Of a DNA stretch of 64,000 nt, positions 9,272-17,509 are shown piece after piece. Origin of the DNA: Pyrinomonadaceae bacterium (GTDB lineage Bacteria; Acidobacteriota; Blastocatellia; Pyrinomonadales; Pyrinomonadaceae); contig JAHCHG010000010.1 of the NCBI GenBank assembly GCA_026129865.1, forward strand, positions 114,446 to 178,445, given 5' to 3'. A program made the translations under genes and the position numbers. Every line of letters starts with the position of its first letter. The stretch's first letter is position 1. The notes beneath the pieces are model-generated. The model worked only from the letters and a program-made list of their open reading frames with translations. It was not told the origin of the DNA and searched no databases.

Positions 9272-10087
9272 ATGTTAGATCAATTAGTTGAATCAAAAAG
9301 CACTGTGAAAGAAAACTCGCGGCGCAGCGGCTTCATGATGGTGACATTCGTCATCATGTTCGCATTGCTGCTTTCCGGTTGGGTTTACAGCCTTTTTGCG
9401 AAAGATTATTTAATGGGCAGCGGTGATCTTGAACTATCGACGCTCGTTGCGCCCGTCCCGGTTCCGGAAGATGAACCGCCGCCGCCGAAGCCGGAAAACG
9501 AACCGGAAAAGAAAGCGGTCGAAAAGGCTGACACAAATGTTGACGTCCGTAAGGAAATAATCGCCAACATTATGGAAAGTCCAACGGTTCCGCCGAAAGT
9601 CAACACGCAGCAGACGGACGCAATGGCTCGACGGCTTGGTGCAATCACAAAAGTTGGATCGGAGAATACTAATGCAGCAGGCATTCCTTCGGGAACCACT
9701 AGAACAGTTGATCCCGGAACAGGCGGCTTGACTGTAAAACCTGCCGCGACTCCTGACACCCGCGACGAGGACGAACCGCCGCCGCCGAAGCCGACTCCTA
9801 AACCGGTACCGAAAACGATCTCCGGCGGCGTAGTTAACGGTAAGGCTTTGAGTTTGCCTCAGCCCGCCTATCCGGCAGCAGCAAAAGCTGTTGGAGCGAA
9901 AGGTTCGGTTAGTGTTCAGGTTTTGATTAGTGAAGACGGCAGTGTGATTTCTGCGAATGCAGCAAGTGGTCATCCGCTTCTTCGTTCCGCCGCAGAAAGC
10001 GCAGCTCGACGAGCTCGTTTCAAACCAACGGAACTTTCCGGACAGCCGGTTAAAGTGTCAGGCGTAATTACCTACGTTTTCAACTAG
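9272..10087 (+). CDS. TonB-like energy transducer, paralog 2
   Basis: 271 residues. It starts MLDQLVESK like the gene at 1858 and follows a strong ribosome binding site (GGGAGGAG). One membrane helix spans about residues 20-45. Two Pro-rich runs (EPPPPK types) lie in the periplasmic linker, and a TonB_C domain runs from about residue 185 to the end with YPAAAKAVGAKGSVSVQV. It is the first gene of a tonB-exbB-exbD-exbD operon, so it presumably transmits the force of that ExbBD motor to outer-membrane transporters. Confidence 0.88.
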   Translation: MLDQLVESKSTVKENSRRSGFMMVTFVIMFALLLSGWVYSLFAKDYLMGSGDLELSTLVAPVPVPEDEPPPPKPENEPEKKAVEKADTNVDVRKEIIANIMESPTVPPKVNTQQTDAMARRLGAITKVGSENTNAAGIPSGTTRTVDPGTGGLTVKPAATPDTRDEDEPPPPKPTPKPVPKTISGGVVNGKALSLPQPAYPAAAKAVGAKGSVSVQVLISEDGSVISANAASGHPLLRSAAESAARRARFKPTELSGQPVKVSGVITYVFN

Positions 10088-10106
10088 TTAAATACGTTTC
10101 TATTGA

Positions 10107-10142
10107 AGACCGGCAAAGCCGCAGCTCGCGGCATGCCGGTCT
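10107..10142 (+). other. nested intercistronic hairpin between tonB and exbB
   Basis: AGACCGGCA at 10107-10115 pairs perfectly with TGCCGGTCT at 10134-10142, and an inner GCCGC/GCGGC stem sits inside it. No T tract follows, so it is likely an mRNA stabilising or attenuating structure and not a terminator. Confidence 0.6.
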
Positions 10143-10200
10143 GCTAAATATCGAGATTTTGCAATAATAAAAATTTACAGATTTCTTTGGAGGAAAAAAC

Positions 10201-10935
10201 ATGACCTTTTTACTTAGCCTTTTCGGCTTATTCTTTATGTTCACCGGTGAAGGCGCACCTTCGTTCGGGTTTTATGAGATCGTTAAAAGTTTGACGATCC
10301 CGGGATGGGTTGTGATCGTTGTGCTTCTGCTTCAGTCGATCTACCTAATCGCAGTCGGAATCGAACGTTGGATGACGTACAACAAAGCGAAACAGCAATC
10401 GCGTCAATATGCTCCGAAAGTTGCTCAGGCATTAAAGAACAGCAACATCGACGAAGCGATCAACATCAGCGACAAGCACAAAGATTCGCATCTCGCTATG
10501 GTCGTTTCATCGGGTTTAAAAGAATTTGCCGCACATCAAGGCACTGCTGAGATCTCGGGCGATGAAATGGAAGCGTCGAAACGCGCTCTGCAGCGTGCGA
10601 TCGCGGTTAAGACCGCAGAATTGAAGCGCGGTTTGGCGGGATTGGCAACCGTTGGTTCGACCGCACCGTTCGTAGGACTTTTCGGAACAGTAGTAGGTAT
10701 TATCGGCGCGTTTAACGCTTTGCGTGCGAACGAGACAGCCGGAATCGGCGCAGTCGGCGGATCGATCGCTGAAGCGCTCGTAGCAACAGCTTTCGGTATC
10801 GCAGTAGCGGTTCCCGCAGTTTGGCTGTTTAACTATTTCACTAACAAAGTCACCAGTTTCGGCATCGAAATGGAAAACTCAGCTTCTGAATTGGTCGATT
10901 ATTTCATCCGACAAAAAACGAAGCAGTTGAACTAG
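10201..10935 (+). CDS. exbB: MotA/TolQ/ExbB proton channel family protein
   Basis: 244 residues with three membrane helices (about 35-55, 150-172 and 190-215) and the family motif block GLAGLATVGSTAPFVGLFGTV followed by IAEALVATAFGIAVAVPAV. This subunit forms the pentameric proton channel of the Ton motor. A strong AGGAGG-type site (TTTGGAGGAAAAAAC) precedes the ATG. It sits between tonB and two exbD genes. A TolQ role cannot be excluded from sequence alone, but the tonB neighbour favours ExbB. Confidence 0.9.
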   Translation: MTFLLSLFGLFFMFTGEGAPSFGFYEIVKSLTIPGWVVIVVLLLQSIYLIAVGIERWMTYNKAKQQSRQYAPKVAQALKNSNIDEAINISDKHKDSHLAMVVSSGLKEFAAHQGTAEISGDEMEASKRALQRAIAVKTAELKRGLAGLATVGSTAPFVGLFGTVVGIIGAFNALRANETAGIGAVGGSIAEALVATAFGIAVAVPAVWLFNYFTNKVTSFGIEMENSASELVDYFIRQKTKQLN

Positions 10936-10980
10936 TCAGTAAGATAGTTTTTCCATTTTTTCTATAAGGAGAGTTTTGCT

Positions 10981-11430
10981 ATGGGAATGGCAGTTGGCGG
11001 AGCCGACGAATATAATTCTGAAATAAATGTAACTCCGATGGTTGACGTGATGCTGGTGCTTTTGATCATCTTTATGATCGTTACGCCGCTTCTGCAACAA
11101 GGTGTTTCAGTAAACCTTCCGAAGAACATGATCAGTCCCGATGAGGACGGCGATATTGCGAAAGACACGTCTGTGGTCGTCGCGATTCCGGATAATAATA
11201 ATTTTTACATCGGTAAAGATCAGTATCCGCTGAATTTCCTCGGGGAAAAGATCAAGACTCTGATGAAGGATAAAGTGCCGGAAAAACGGATCGTCTATAT
11301 TAAAGCTGGGATCGAGGTCGATTATGGTCGTGTTGTTGAAGCGATCGACACGATCCGCAAGCAGGATATAGAAAAGGTCGGTTTGGTGGCAGATAAGAAG
11401 AAAGGCGATAAACCCGCCGCGTCGGAATAA
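10981..11430 (+). CDS. exbD: ExbD/TolR family biopolymer transport protein, copy 1
   Basis: 149 residues. A short cytoplasmic tail is followed by INVTPMVDVMLVLLIIFMI, the family signature with the membrane Asp that carries protons, then a periplasmic domain. AAGGAG lies 9 bp upstream of the ATG. It pairs with the ExbB channel. The second exbD follows after a small terminator-like hairpin. Confidence 0.93.
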   Translation: MGMAVGGADEYNSEINVTPMVDVMLVLLIIFMIVTPLLQQGVSVNLPKNMISPDEDGDIAKDTSVVVAIPDNNNFYIGKDQYPLNFLGEKIKTLMKDKVPEKRIVYIKAGIEVDYGRVVEAIDTIRKQDIEKVGLVADKKKGDKPAASE

Positions 11431-11438
11431 TGTAAGAG

Positions 11439-11459
11439 CCCGGAGATCTTCCGGGTTTT
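11439..11459 (+). terminator. weak intrinsic terminator / attenuator between the two exbD genes
   Basis: CCCGGA-GATCT-TCCGGG followed by TTTT, only 16 bp before the next start codon. It probably lowers expression of the downstream genes relative to the first exbD and does not fully stop transcription. Confidence 0.6.
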
Positions 11460-11474
11460 GGGAGTGAAATAGTT

Positions 11475-11951
11475 ATGGGTATGTCATCAGGTGGCTCGTC
11501 AAGCGAAGCCACTCCTAGTATTAATGTAACGCCGTTGATCGACGTATTGCTGGTACTCTTGATCATCTTTATGGTCATTACGCCGCTTAAACCCAGCAGG
11601 TTTGAGGCGCGCGTACCCGCAGAACCGAAACCGGACGATGCAACGGTTGCAAAACCCAATCCTAATACGCTCGTTGTCGCTATCAACAAAAGTGACATGA
11701 AGATTACTTTGAACAACGAACCGTTTGGCGATGTATCTGACACGCAGCCCTTGATCTTGCGGCTGCAGCAGATCTTCAAAGAACGTGAAACCAACCGTGT
11801 CATGAAAGAAGGCACAAACGAAGTCGAGAAAACGATTTTCATTAAATCTCCTCGCTCCGTGAAATATGGCGATGTGGTTAAAGTGATCGATGCGGTGAAG
11901 GTCGCAGGAGCGCAGCCGATAGGTTTGCAAATTGATGATTTAGCACAATAA
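11475..11951 (+). CDS. exbD: ExbD/TolR family biopolymer transport protein, copy 2
   Basis: 158 residues. A Gly/Ser-rich start (MGMSSGGSSSEAT) precedes the signature INVTPLIDVLLVLLIIFMV with the membrane Asp, then a periplasmic domain. It is more similar in its membrane segment and following KPSRFEARVPAEP stretch to the lone exbD at 41339 than to its neighbour. Two different ExbD chains next to one ExbB suggest a mixed motor or separate clients. Confidence 0.92.
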   Translation: MGMSSGGSSSEATPSINVTPLIDVLLVLLIIFMVITPLKPSRFEARVPAEPKPDDATVAKPNPNTLVVAINKSDMKITLNNEPFGDVSDTQPLILRLQQIFKERETNRVMKEGTNEVEKTIFIKSPRSVKYGDVVKVIDAVKVAGAQPIGLQIDDLAQ

Positions 11952-12015
11952 TTTTGCCGGGGCTGCGATAGTTAAAGTCTCTTCGCAGTTTCGGCGGTAA
12001 AATTGGAGACGTAAA

Positions 12016-12963
12016 ATGAGATTCTCTCGTGTAGGGACATTAGTTTTTATACTGATCACTGTGATCATCGGAGCAAATTGCTCTTATTATAACCGAATTA
12101 TTGCAAGAAAATACCTGGTTGACGGAGCTGAGGCTTATAAAGCGCGAAAGTTCGATCAAGCGGAACAGTTATTCAGGGACGCGGTTGCGAAAGATCCGGA
12201 AGGTGAAACACTTGAAGGAAAAACCGCACAGCTTTTTCTTGCACGAACCCTTCATTCACAATATTTCGGCGATCGCGGAAACACCGCGAAAGCTGAAGAG
12301 GCGATTAAGGAATACCGGAAAGTGCTCGCAGTAGATATAACGGACAATAGTTCGTTTAAAGCTATCGCAAGTCTTCTTGAGAATCTTGGCAGAAGGGAAG
12401 AGGCGGAAAAATGGAAGCAGGATCGCGCGAACGATCCGAACGTTCCTGCAGATCAGCGTGCTGAAGCGTTGACGTCTTTGGCATCCGCGCAGATCACTTG
12501 TGCGAATGAAATTACCGACGTCGATCCGGTTAAAAAGACAGTCGAAAAAGACGGAGTCGCTTCGTTTCAATTCACCAAACCGGAAGATCCGGCAACTTTT
12601 GAAAAGCTGAAGCAATGTGTAGCTAAGGGTACGGAGATCATCGACAAAGCTGTCGCTTTGGAGCCTGATTCGATAAAACAGCCGGGAAGCATTGATGTTA
12701 AGCCTAAATCGGACAAAGAGCTTGCGGAACTGCTTGATCTTATCAAGAAGTTCCAGTCGACTTGGTCCTACAAAGCGAATGCTTTGATCCAGCAAATGCG
12801 AGTTGCGGAAATGGAAGGCAATGCGGAAGCTAAGGAAGACTTTAAAAAGAAAGCGGAAGAAGCAAGGGACAAATTCATTGCTCTAAGCGATCTTGAGAAG
12901 AACATACTTGCCGAACAGGATGCGCGAATCGCAGCTAAGAAGGAAGCGGCTAATACAAAGTAG
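12016..12963 (+). CDS. exported TPR-like protein of the tonB-exbBD operon
   Basis: 315 residues. A hydrophobic signal segment (about residues 7-21) ends at IGANCSYY; the Cys could be lipidated, but Asn at -1 is a poor lipobox. The rest is helical with TPR-like pairs such as GAEAYKARKFDQAEQLFRDAV (split here as GAEAYKARKFDQ and AEQLFRDAV) and charged C-terminal helices that may form a coiled coil. GGAGACG precedes the ATG. It closes the operon and is followed by a terminator. An accessory scaffold for the Ton system is plausible but unproven. Confidence 0.75.
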   Translation: MRFSRVGTLVFILITVIIGANCSYYNRIIARKYLVDGAEAYKARKFDQAEQLFRDAVAKDPEGETLEGKTAQLFLARTLHSQYFGDRGNTAKAEEAIKEYRKVLAVDITDNSSFKAIASLLENLGRREEAEKWKQDRANDPNVPADQRAEALTSLASAQITCANEITDVDPVKKTVEKDGVASFQFTKPEDPATFEKLKQCVAKGTEIIDKAVALEPDSIKQPGSIDVKPKSDKELAELLDLIKKFQSTWSYKANALIQQMRVAEMEGNAEAKEDFKKKAEEARDKFIALSDLEKNILAEQDARIAAKKEAANTK

Positions 12964-12984
12964 AAATTAGAAATTTCTTTTAAG

Positions 12985-13030
12985 AAAGGCAATACTTGAT
13001 TACAATGTTTAATTAAGTGTTGCCTTTTTT
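12985..13030 (+). terminator. intrinsic terminator of the tonB-exbBD operon
   Basis: AAAGGCAATACTT at 12985-12997 pairs with AAGTGTTGCCTTT at 13015-13027 (one G-U pair). The run TTTTTT at 13025-13030 completes a classic terminator. Confidence 0.88.
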
Positions 13031-13096
13031 GGACTTTGCAGTTACCCACCGACAGTTATCGAGGACAGTGTTCTTCTCACGTGATCAAATTTTGCG

Positions 13097-15304
13097 ATGA
13101 TACGAATCGAAGACGTAATTGAAAAAGTTGAGAATAATCGTCCAAATTCGAATATTGAGCTTATTCGGCGGGCGTATATGTTCTCTGCGCTTCATCATCG
13201 CGGTCAAAAAAGAGCATCGGGCGAACCTTATTTGGTTCATCCGATCGCAGTTGCCGACATTTTGGCTGAAATGCGGCTCGACGAAGTTAGCGTTTCCACC
13301 GGATTGCTTCACGACGTAGTTGAAGACACGCTCGTCGATCTGGATACGATCAAAGAATATTTTGGCGAAGAGATAACAACGCTCGTTGACGGTCTGACTA
13401 AGATCGCACACATCAGCAATCTTTCGAAAGAAAAGCAGCAGGCTGAGAATGTTCGAAAGATGGTTTTGGCGATGATCACGGACGTCCGCGTCGTACTGAT
13501 CAAACTGGCTGACCGTCTTCATAACATGCGGACAATGCAGTTTCTTAAGCCGGAAAAGCGTGCCAGGATATCCCGCGAGACGCTTGATATTTACGCTCCG
13601 ATCGCTCACCGGCTCGGAATGGGAAAATTACGGAGCGAACTCGAAGACCTTTCATTTCGGAATCTTCATCCTCAGGAGTATTCAAAACTTTCCATTGAAG
13701 TAGAAGCGCGCCGTCCGGAACTTGAGGCGACGCTTGAGATCATTAAAAAAACGATATCGGACCAATTACGCGAAAACGATGTACCGTTCGTGGCGATCGA
13801 AGGAAGAGTAAAACGTCTTTTTTCCCTCTGGAAAAAGCTGAAGAAGCGTAAGCTCACGATCGACCAGGTTTATGATCTGATAGCAGCACGGGTGATCACT
13901 ACGAATGAAAAGAAGAACTGCTATCTAGCCCTAAGCGTCATTCACGATATTTGGACGCCTGTTCCGGAACGGTTTAAGGACTGGATCGCGATCCCGCGCG
14001 ACAATTTGTATCAATCTCTCCACACTTCGGTCATTGGCGACAAAGGTCAGGCTTTCGAAGTTCAGATACGAACTGAAGAGATGCATCAGATCGCCGAAGA
14101 AGGTGTTGCTGCGCATTGGAAATATAAGGAAAGCAAACTGGGCGCGAATGAAGAAGACGAAAGCCTCGACGAACTGCGTAAAACTGTCGAAAAGCTTTTG
14201 CTTCCGCTTGTTGAAAATACGAATGAAAGCCAGGATTCCGAAGATTTTATCGAATCCTTAAAGCTAGATCTTTATCCTAAGGACGTTTATACGTTTACGC
14301 CGATGGGGAAAGTCATCCAGCTTCCGCGCGGCGCGACGCCGATCGATTTCGCTTATGCGATCCATTCCGAGGTTGGCGATACGTGCACCGGTGCAAAGAT
14401 CAACGGTCGCATCGTACAGTTGAAAACCGAGCTTCAAAACGGCGATGTTGTTGAAATCTTAACTACTTCCAATTCAACCCCTTCGCGCGATTGGCTAAAT
14501 TACGTCATAACTTCACGGGCGCGAAACAGGATCAGACATTTTATTTCCGAACAGCAGCGAACCGAATCGATCGACATCGGTCGAAAACTGCTTGAAAAGG
14601 AGGCAGATAAATTCGGCATCTCTCCAAAGAAGTTGATCAATAACGATTCTGAAATGAAACGGATCGCAAACGAATACGGTCTCGGTCGCCCGGAAGATCT
14701 GCTGGCTTCGGTCGGTTACGGAAAAACGCTTCCGCGAAATGTTGTCGCAAAGTTTCTGGGACCCGAAAAGTTCAATGAACTTGATCCTGAGAAGAAGAAA
14801 GAAACAAAACTTCAATCCGGTGTTAAAGCTGTCAAAAAATTCATCGGAATGGGCGAGGATGCGATCATCGTCAAAGGGGTCGATAACCTTCTAACGACCC
14901 GCGCGCGATGCTGTAATCCCCTCCGCGGCGAACCTATCATCGGGTACATTTCCCTCGGAAAAGGAATCGTTGTTCACAACAAACGATGCAAAAATGTTAA
15001 ATCTCTGATGGTTAATAAAGATCGGATCGTCGATGTTGATTGGGCGAAAAGCGAGAAAGAAGAGATTCAATCTGTTCGTTTGCTTGCAACTACGGAAAAC
15101 CGAACCGGAATGCTCGCCGGCATCACAAATGCGATCGCCGAGATCAAGACCGGAATTCGCGATGCGCGCGCGATGGTTTCGAAAGACGACCGCGGATTGA
15201 TCGAAATAACGATCGAAGTTTTTGATAAAAAACATCTCGACAAAGTGATCGGATCGGTCGAACGAGTTCCGGGTGTTATCGCGGTCGAACGCGTCAATTC
15301 ATAA
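13097..15304 (+). CDS. bifunctional (p)ppGpp synthetase/hydrolase (Rel/SpoT family)
   Basis: 735 residues, usual for long RSH enzymes. Domains in order: HD hydrolase (HHRGQKR...YLVHP, then HDVVEDT, all hydrolase motifs present), synthetase (DLIAARVI, then the EVQIRTEEMH and HWKYKE motifs), TGS (DVYTFTPMGKVIQLPRGATP), helical and zinc-finger region (RARCCNP, HNKRCKN), and a C-terminal ACT domain. Because the HD motifs are intact, it should both make and break the alarmone (p)ppGpp during starvation. It appears to be transcribed alone. Confidence 0.95.
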   Translation: MIRIEDVIEKVENNRPNSNIELIRRAYMFSALHHRGQKRASGEPYLVHPIAVADILAEMRLDEVSVSTGLLHDVVEDTLVDLDTIKEYFGEEITTLVDGLTKIAHISNLSKEKQQAENVRKMVLAMITDVRVVLIKLADRLHNMRTMQFLKPEKRARISRETLDIYAPIAHRLGMGKLRSELEDLSFRNLHPQEYSKLSIEVEARRPELEATLEIIKKTISDQLRENDVPFVAIEGRVKRLFSLWKKLKKRKLTIDQVYDLIAARVITTNEKKNCYLALSVIHDIWTPVPERFKDWIAIPRDNLYQSLHTSVIGDKGQAFEVQIRTEEMHQIAEEGVAAHWKYKESKLGANEEDESLDELRKTVEKLLLPLVENTNESQDSEDFIESLKLDLYPKDVYTFTPMGKVIQLPRGATPIDFAYAIHSEVGDTCTGAKINGRIVQLKTELQNGDVVEILTTSNSTPSRDWLNYVITSRARNRIRHFISEQQRTESIDIGRKLLEKEADKFGISPKKLINNDSEMKRIANEYGLGRPEDLLASVGYGKTLPRNVVAKFLGPEKFNELDPEKKKETKLQSGVKAVKKFIGMGEDAIIVKGVDNLLTTRARCCNPLRGEPIIGYISLGKGIVVHNKRCKNVKSLMVNKDRIVDVDWAKSEKEEIQSVRLLATTENRTGMLAGITNAIAEIKTGIRDARAMVSKDDRGLIEITIEVFDKKHLDKVIGSVERVPGVIAVERVNS

Positions 15305-15403
15305 ACGGCGCGGCTTATTTCGAGCTGCCGTCATCAGGTTCCCATCAACTTTGCATTTCCGCGTTTATCTGTTAAAATTCGCCTTTTGCTTAAGGAAACT
15401 TAA

Positions 15404-15799
15404 TTGACGGGGCGAACGACTATTGTGAAAGAAATTATAAGTACAGAAAATGCACCGGCGGCGATCGGACCCTATTCGCAGGCTGTAAAGACGGGAAATC
15501 TCGTGTTTTGTTCGGGACAGATTCCGATCGATCCGACAACGGGTGAGTTTGTTTCGGAGGACGTTACCGAACAAACCGAACAGGTGATCAAAAATTTGAT
15601 CGAGGTATTGAAAGCGGCGGGAACATCTTTGGATAACGTTGTAAAAACTACTTGCTTTTTAGCCGATATGAACGATTTTGCAGCAATGAACGAAGTTTAT
15701 GCGCGCTTTTTCACGGAAAAGCCGGCGCGGGCAACTGTTCAGGCTGCACGTCTGCCGCGTGATGCGAAAGTTGAAATAGAAGTTATCGCGGTCGTTTAA
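15404..15799 (+). CDS. ridA: RidA family reactive-intermediate deaminase
   Basis: The RidA core starts at [19 protein letters not shown] and contains [19 protein letters not shown] and [11 protein letters not shown] with the substrate-binding Arg. RidA hydrolyses enamine/imine intermediates such as 2-aminoacrylate. Two starts are possible: TTG at 15404, which has AAGGAAA 6 bp upstream (131 residues), or GTG at 15425, which fits the usual family length (124 residues) but lacks a clear ribosome site. The first is listed because of the binding site. Confidence 0.93.
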   Translation: MTGRTTIVKEIISTENAPAAIGPYSQAVKTGNLVFCSGQIPIDPTTGEFVSEDVTEQTEQVIKNLIEVLKAAGTSLDNVVKTTCFLADMNDFAAMNEVYARFFTEKPARATVQAARLPRDAKVEIEVIAVV

Positions 15800-15807
15800 A
15801 AGCAAAA

Positions 15808-15837
15808 GCCAGACCGCCGAAGAAACAGCAGTCTGGC
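15808..15837 (-). terminator. intrinsic terminator of rpmB
   Basis: GCCAGAC at 15808-15814 and GTCTGGC at 15831-15837 form the stem. Read on the minus strand it is followed by TTTTGCTTTT. It lies between the convergent ridA and rpmB and may help stop both. Confidence 0.7.
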
Positions 15838-15869
15838 AACCTTAACTACAGATTAAAACTCAAAGAGTT

Positions 15870-16064
15870 TTACGCAGCTTTGACAATTTTGCCGCCCTTT
15901 ATACAGCGCGTGCAAACTTTCATCCGCATATTGCCGCCTTTCGGACGCTGAACGCGGATCCTTTGCAAATTCGGATTGAATCTGCGGCGCGTTTTGTTGT
16001 TAGCATGTGAAACATTGTTTCCAAATTGCGGTCCTTTGCCGCAGACTTCGCATCGTTTTGCCAT
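15870..16064 (-). CDS. rpmB: 50S ribosomal protein bL28
   Basis: 64 residues beginning [20 protein letters not shown], typical of bL28, with a CxxC pair near the start and a second (CTRC) near the end, i.e. the zinc-binding type. AGGAGGCTTATTATT-like sequence precedes the ATG on the minus strand (GGAGGC). It is divergent from the lipoprotein isomerase at 16211. Confidence 0.96.
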   Translation of the reverse strand: MAKRCEVCGKGPQFGNNVSHANNKTRRRFNPNLQRIRVQRPKGGNMRMKVCTRCIKGGKIVKAA

Positions 16065-16210
16065 AATAATAAGCCTCCAGAAATTATAACGAGGTATAAA
16101 TACGAGTTTGGTAAATTTTGTGCCGAACTCAAAAACAGAAATTATAACAAAAATCTTAGGATTATCAAGTAATGTCAGAAATTGTTCAGATTGAAGGAGT
16201 AAAAGCCACA

Positions 16211-17428
16211 GTGCAAATAGCTAAATCAAAGTTTTTTCCGCTCGCGTTAATCGCGATCGCAGTAATGATCATCGCCGGGTGTAACGGCGGAGGAACAGCA
16301 AACACGTCGCCTAACGGAGTCGACCCAAATGAGACCGCAGCGACGGTAAACGGTAAAGAGATCAAACTTGAGGAAGTTGAACGTGTTTTGAAACAACAGA
16401 CACAGGGTCAGCAGATGAATCTTTCGCCTCTCGAACTCGCCCAGGCGCGTCTTCAAATCCTTGAAGGTTTGATTCAGCAGGAAGTAATGTTCCAGAAAGC
16501 GGAAAAGGAAAATGTCGTTCCGACCGAAGAAGAGATCACTGCTGAGCTTAATAAACGTAAGACGAGCAGCGGGCTTTCGGCTGAGCAATTCGATGCGAAG
16601 ATGAAAGAGATCGGCGAAACCGAGGCTTCAGCACGCGAAGCGATCAAGAAAGGGCTGGCTATTCAGAAGCTGACCGACAAGATCACAGGAAAGATCGAAA
16701 TTCCGAAAGATAAAGAGATCGAAGATTTTTACACCGGTAACAAATCTGCGTTCGTTAAAAAACGCGGTGTGAAGCTCGCTGCGATCGTTGTCGACCCGGC
16801 TAATTCCGGAGAAGGCGACACTACAACGGACGAGGCTTCAGCGGTTTTGGCTGGAAATGAAATAATTCGACAACTTCAGCAAGGTGGGGATTTTGCGACC
16901 ATTGCGAGCGAAAAAAGCGAAGATCAGAGCCGTTTTCAGCGCGGCGAGCTCGGGTATATCTCAGAAGAAGAGATGAAGCAAACGTTTCCTGCACAGGTTG
17001 CAGCTCAATTGATGAATCCGGAATTCAAAGTCGGATCGATCCTGCCCGCACCTGTTCAAGGAAAGTTTTACATTTTCAAACTTCAGGAACGCAACGAAAA
17101 AGACGAAGATCTCACGCTCGAAAGCCCTGATGTTCGCAAGCGTGTCGCAGATGAATTGATCAATGCGCGGAAACAGCTGCTTGCCGCATCGTACCAGACA
17201 ATTGCTATGAACGAGGCTAAGATCGAGAACTACCTCGCTCGAAAGGTTGTTGAAAATCCGAATGAATTAAGCGGCGCACGACCGGCACCGCCGGCAAATG
17301 CGGCGACAAATTCAAACACGAATAGCGCGATCTCTAATTTGAATACAAATTCGAACGCTGATGTAGAAGTAAATAAATCGGCTGAGGCGAACAAACCGGC
17401 GCAGAACGCGAACACTAACTCGAAGTAA
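16211..17428 (+). CDS. lipoprotein parvulin-type peptidyl-prolyl isomerase (SurA/PpiC-like)
   Basis: The start is taken as GTG at 16211, 11 bp after AAGGAG; this gives a clean lipoprotein signal (basic start, hydrophobic helix, IIAGC lipobox). An ATG at 16172 in the same frame would add 13 charged residues before the signal and has no ribosome site. The protein is 405 residues: SurA-like N-terminal helices ([15 protein letters not shown]), a parvulin domain (about residues 160-280, with the [12 protein letters not shown] motif), a short C-terminal helical part, and an Asn/Ala-rich disordered tail. It probably chaperones exported proteins, anchored in a membrane leaflet facing the periplasm. 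Confidence 0.87.
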   Translation: MQIAKSKFFPLALIAIAVMIIAGCNGGGTANTSPNGVDPNETAATVNGKEIKLEEVERVLKQQTQGQQMNLSPLELAQARLQILEGLIQQEVMFQKAEKENVVPTEEEITAELNKRKTSSGLSAEQFDAKMKEIGETEASAREAIKKGLAIQKLTDKITGKIEIPKDKEIEDFYTGNKSAFVKKRGVKLAAIVVDPANSGEGDTTTDEASAVLAGNEIIRQLQQGGDFATIASEKSEDQSRFQRGELGYISEEEMKQTFPAQVAAQLMNPEFKVGSILPAPVQGKFYIFKLQERNEKDEDLTLESPDVRKRVADELINARKQLLAASYQTIAMNEAKIENYLARKVVENPNELSGARPAPPANAATNSNTNSAISNLNTNSNADVEVNKSAEANKPAQNANTNSK

Positions 17429-17460
17429 GATTCGAATTTTTGGGAAAAACTAACCGGAAA

Positions 17461-17490
17461 AGAGGCGGCTGATCAGGCTCGCCTCTTTTT
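17461..17490 (+). terminator. intrinsic terminator after the parvulin gene
   Basis: AGAGGCG and CGCCTCT enclose a 12-nt loop and are followed by TTTTT. The ABC-F gene starts 20 bp downstream, so that gene may have its promoter inside this region or be read through. Confidence 0.8.
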
Positions 17491-17509
17491 GATTACGTAA
17501 TTAGGAAAG

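Noticed and set aside
16172..16210. ATG at 16172 as the start of the lipoprotein isomerase
   Set aside because: It would put 13 extra, partly acidic residues before the signal peptide and lacks a ribosome site, whereas GTG 16211 has AAGGAG upstream and gives a normal lipoprotein leader.
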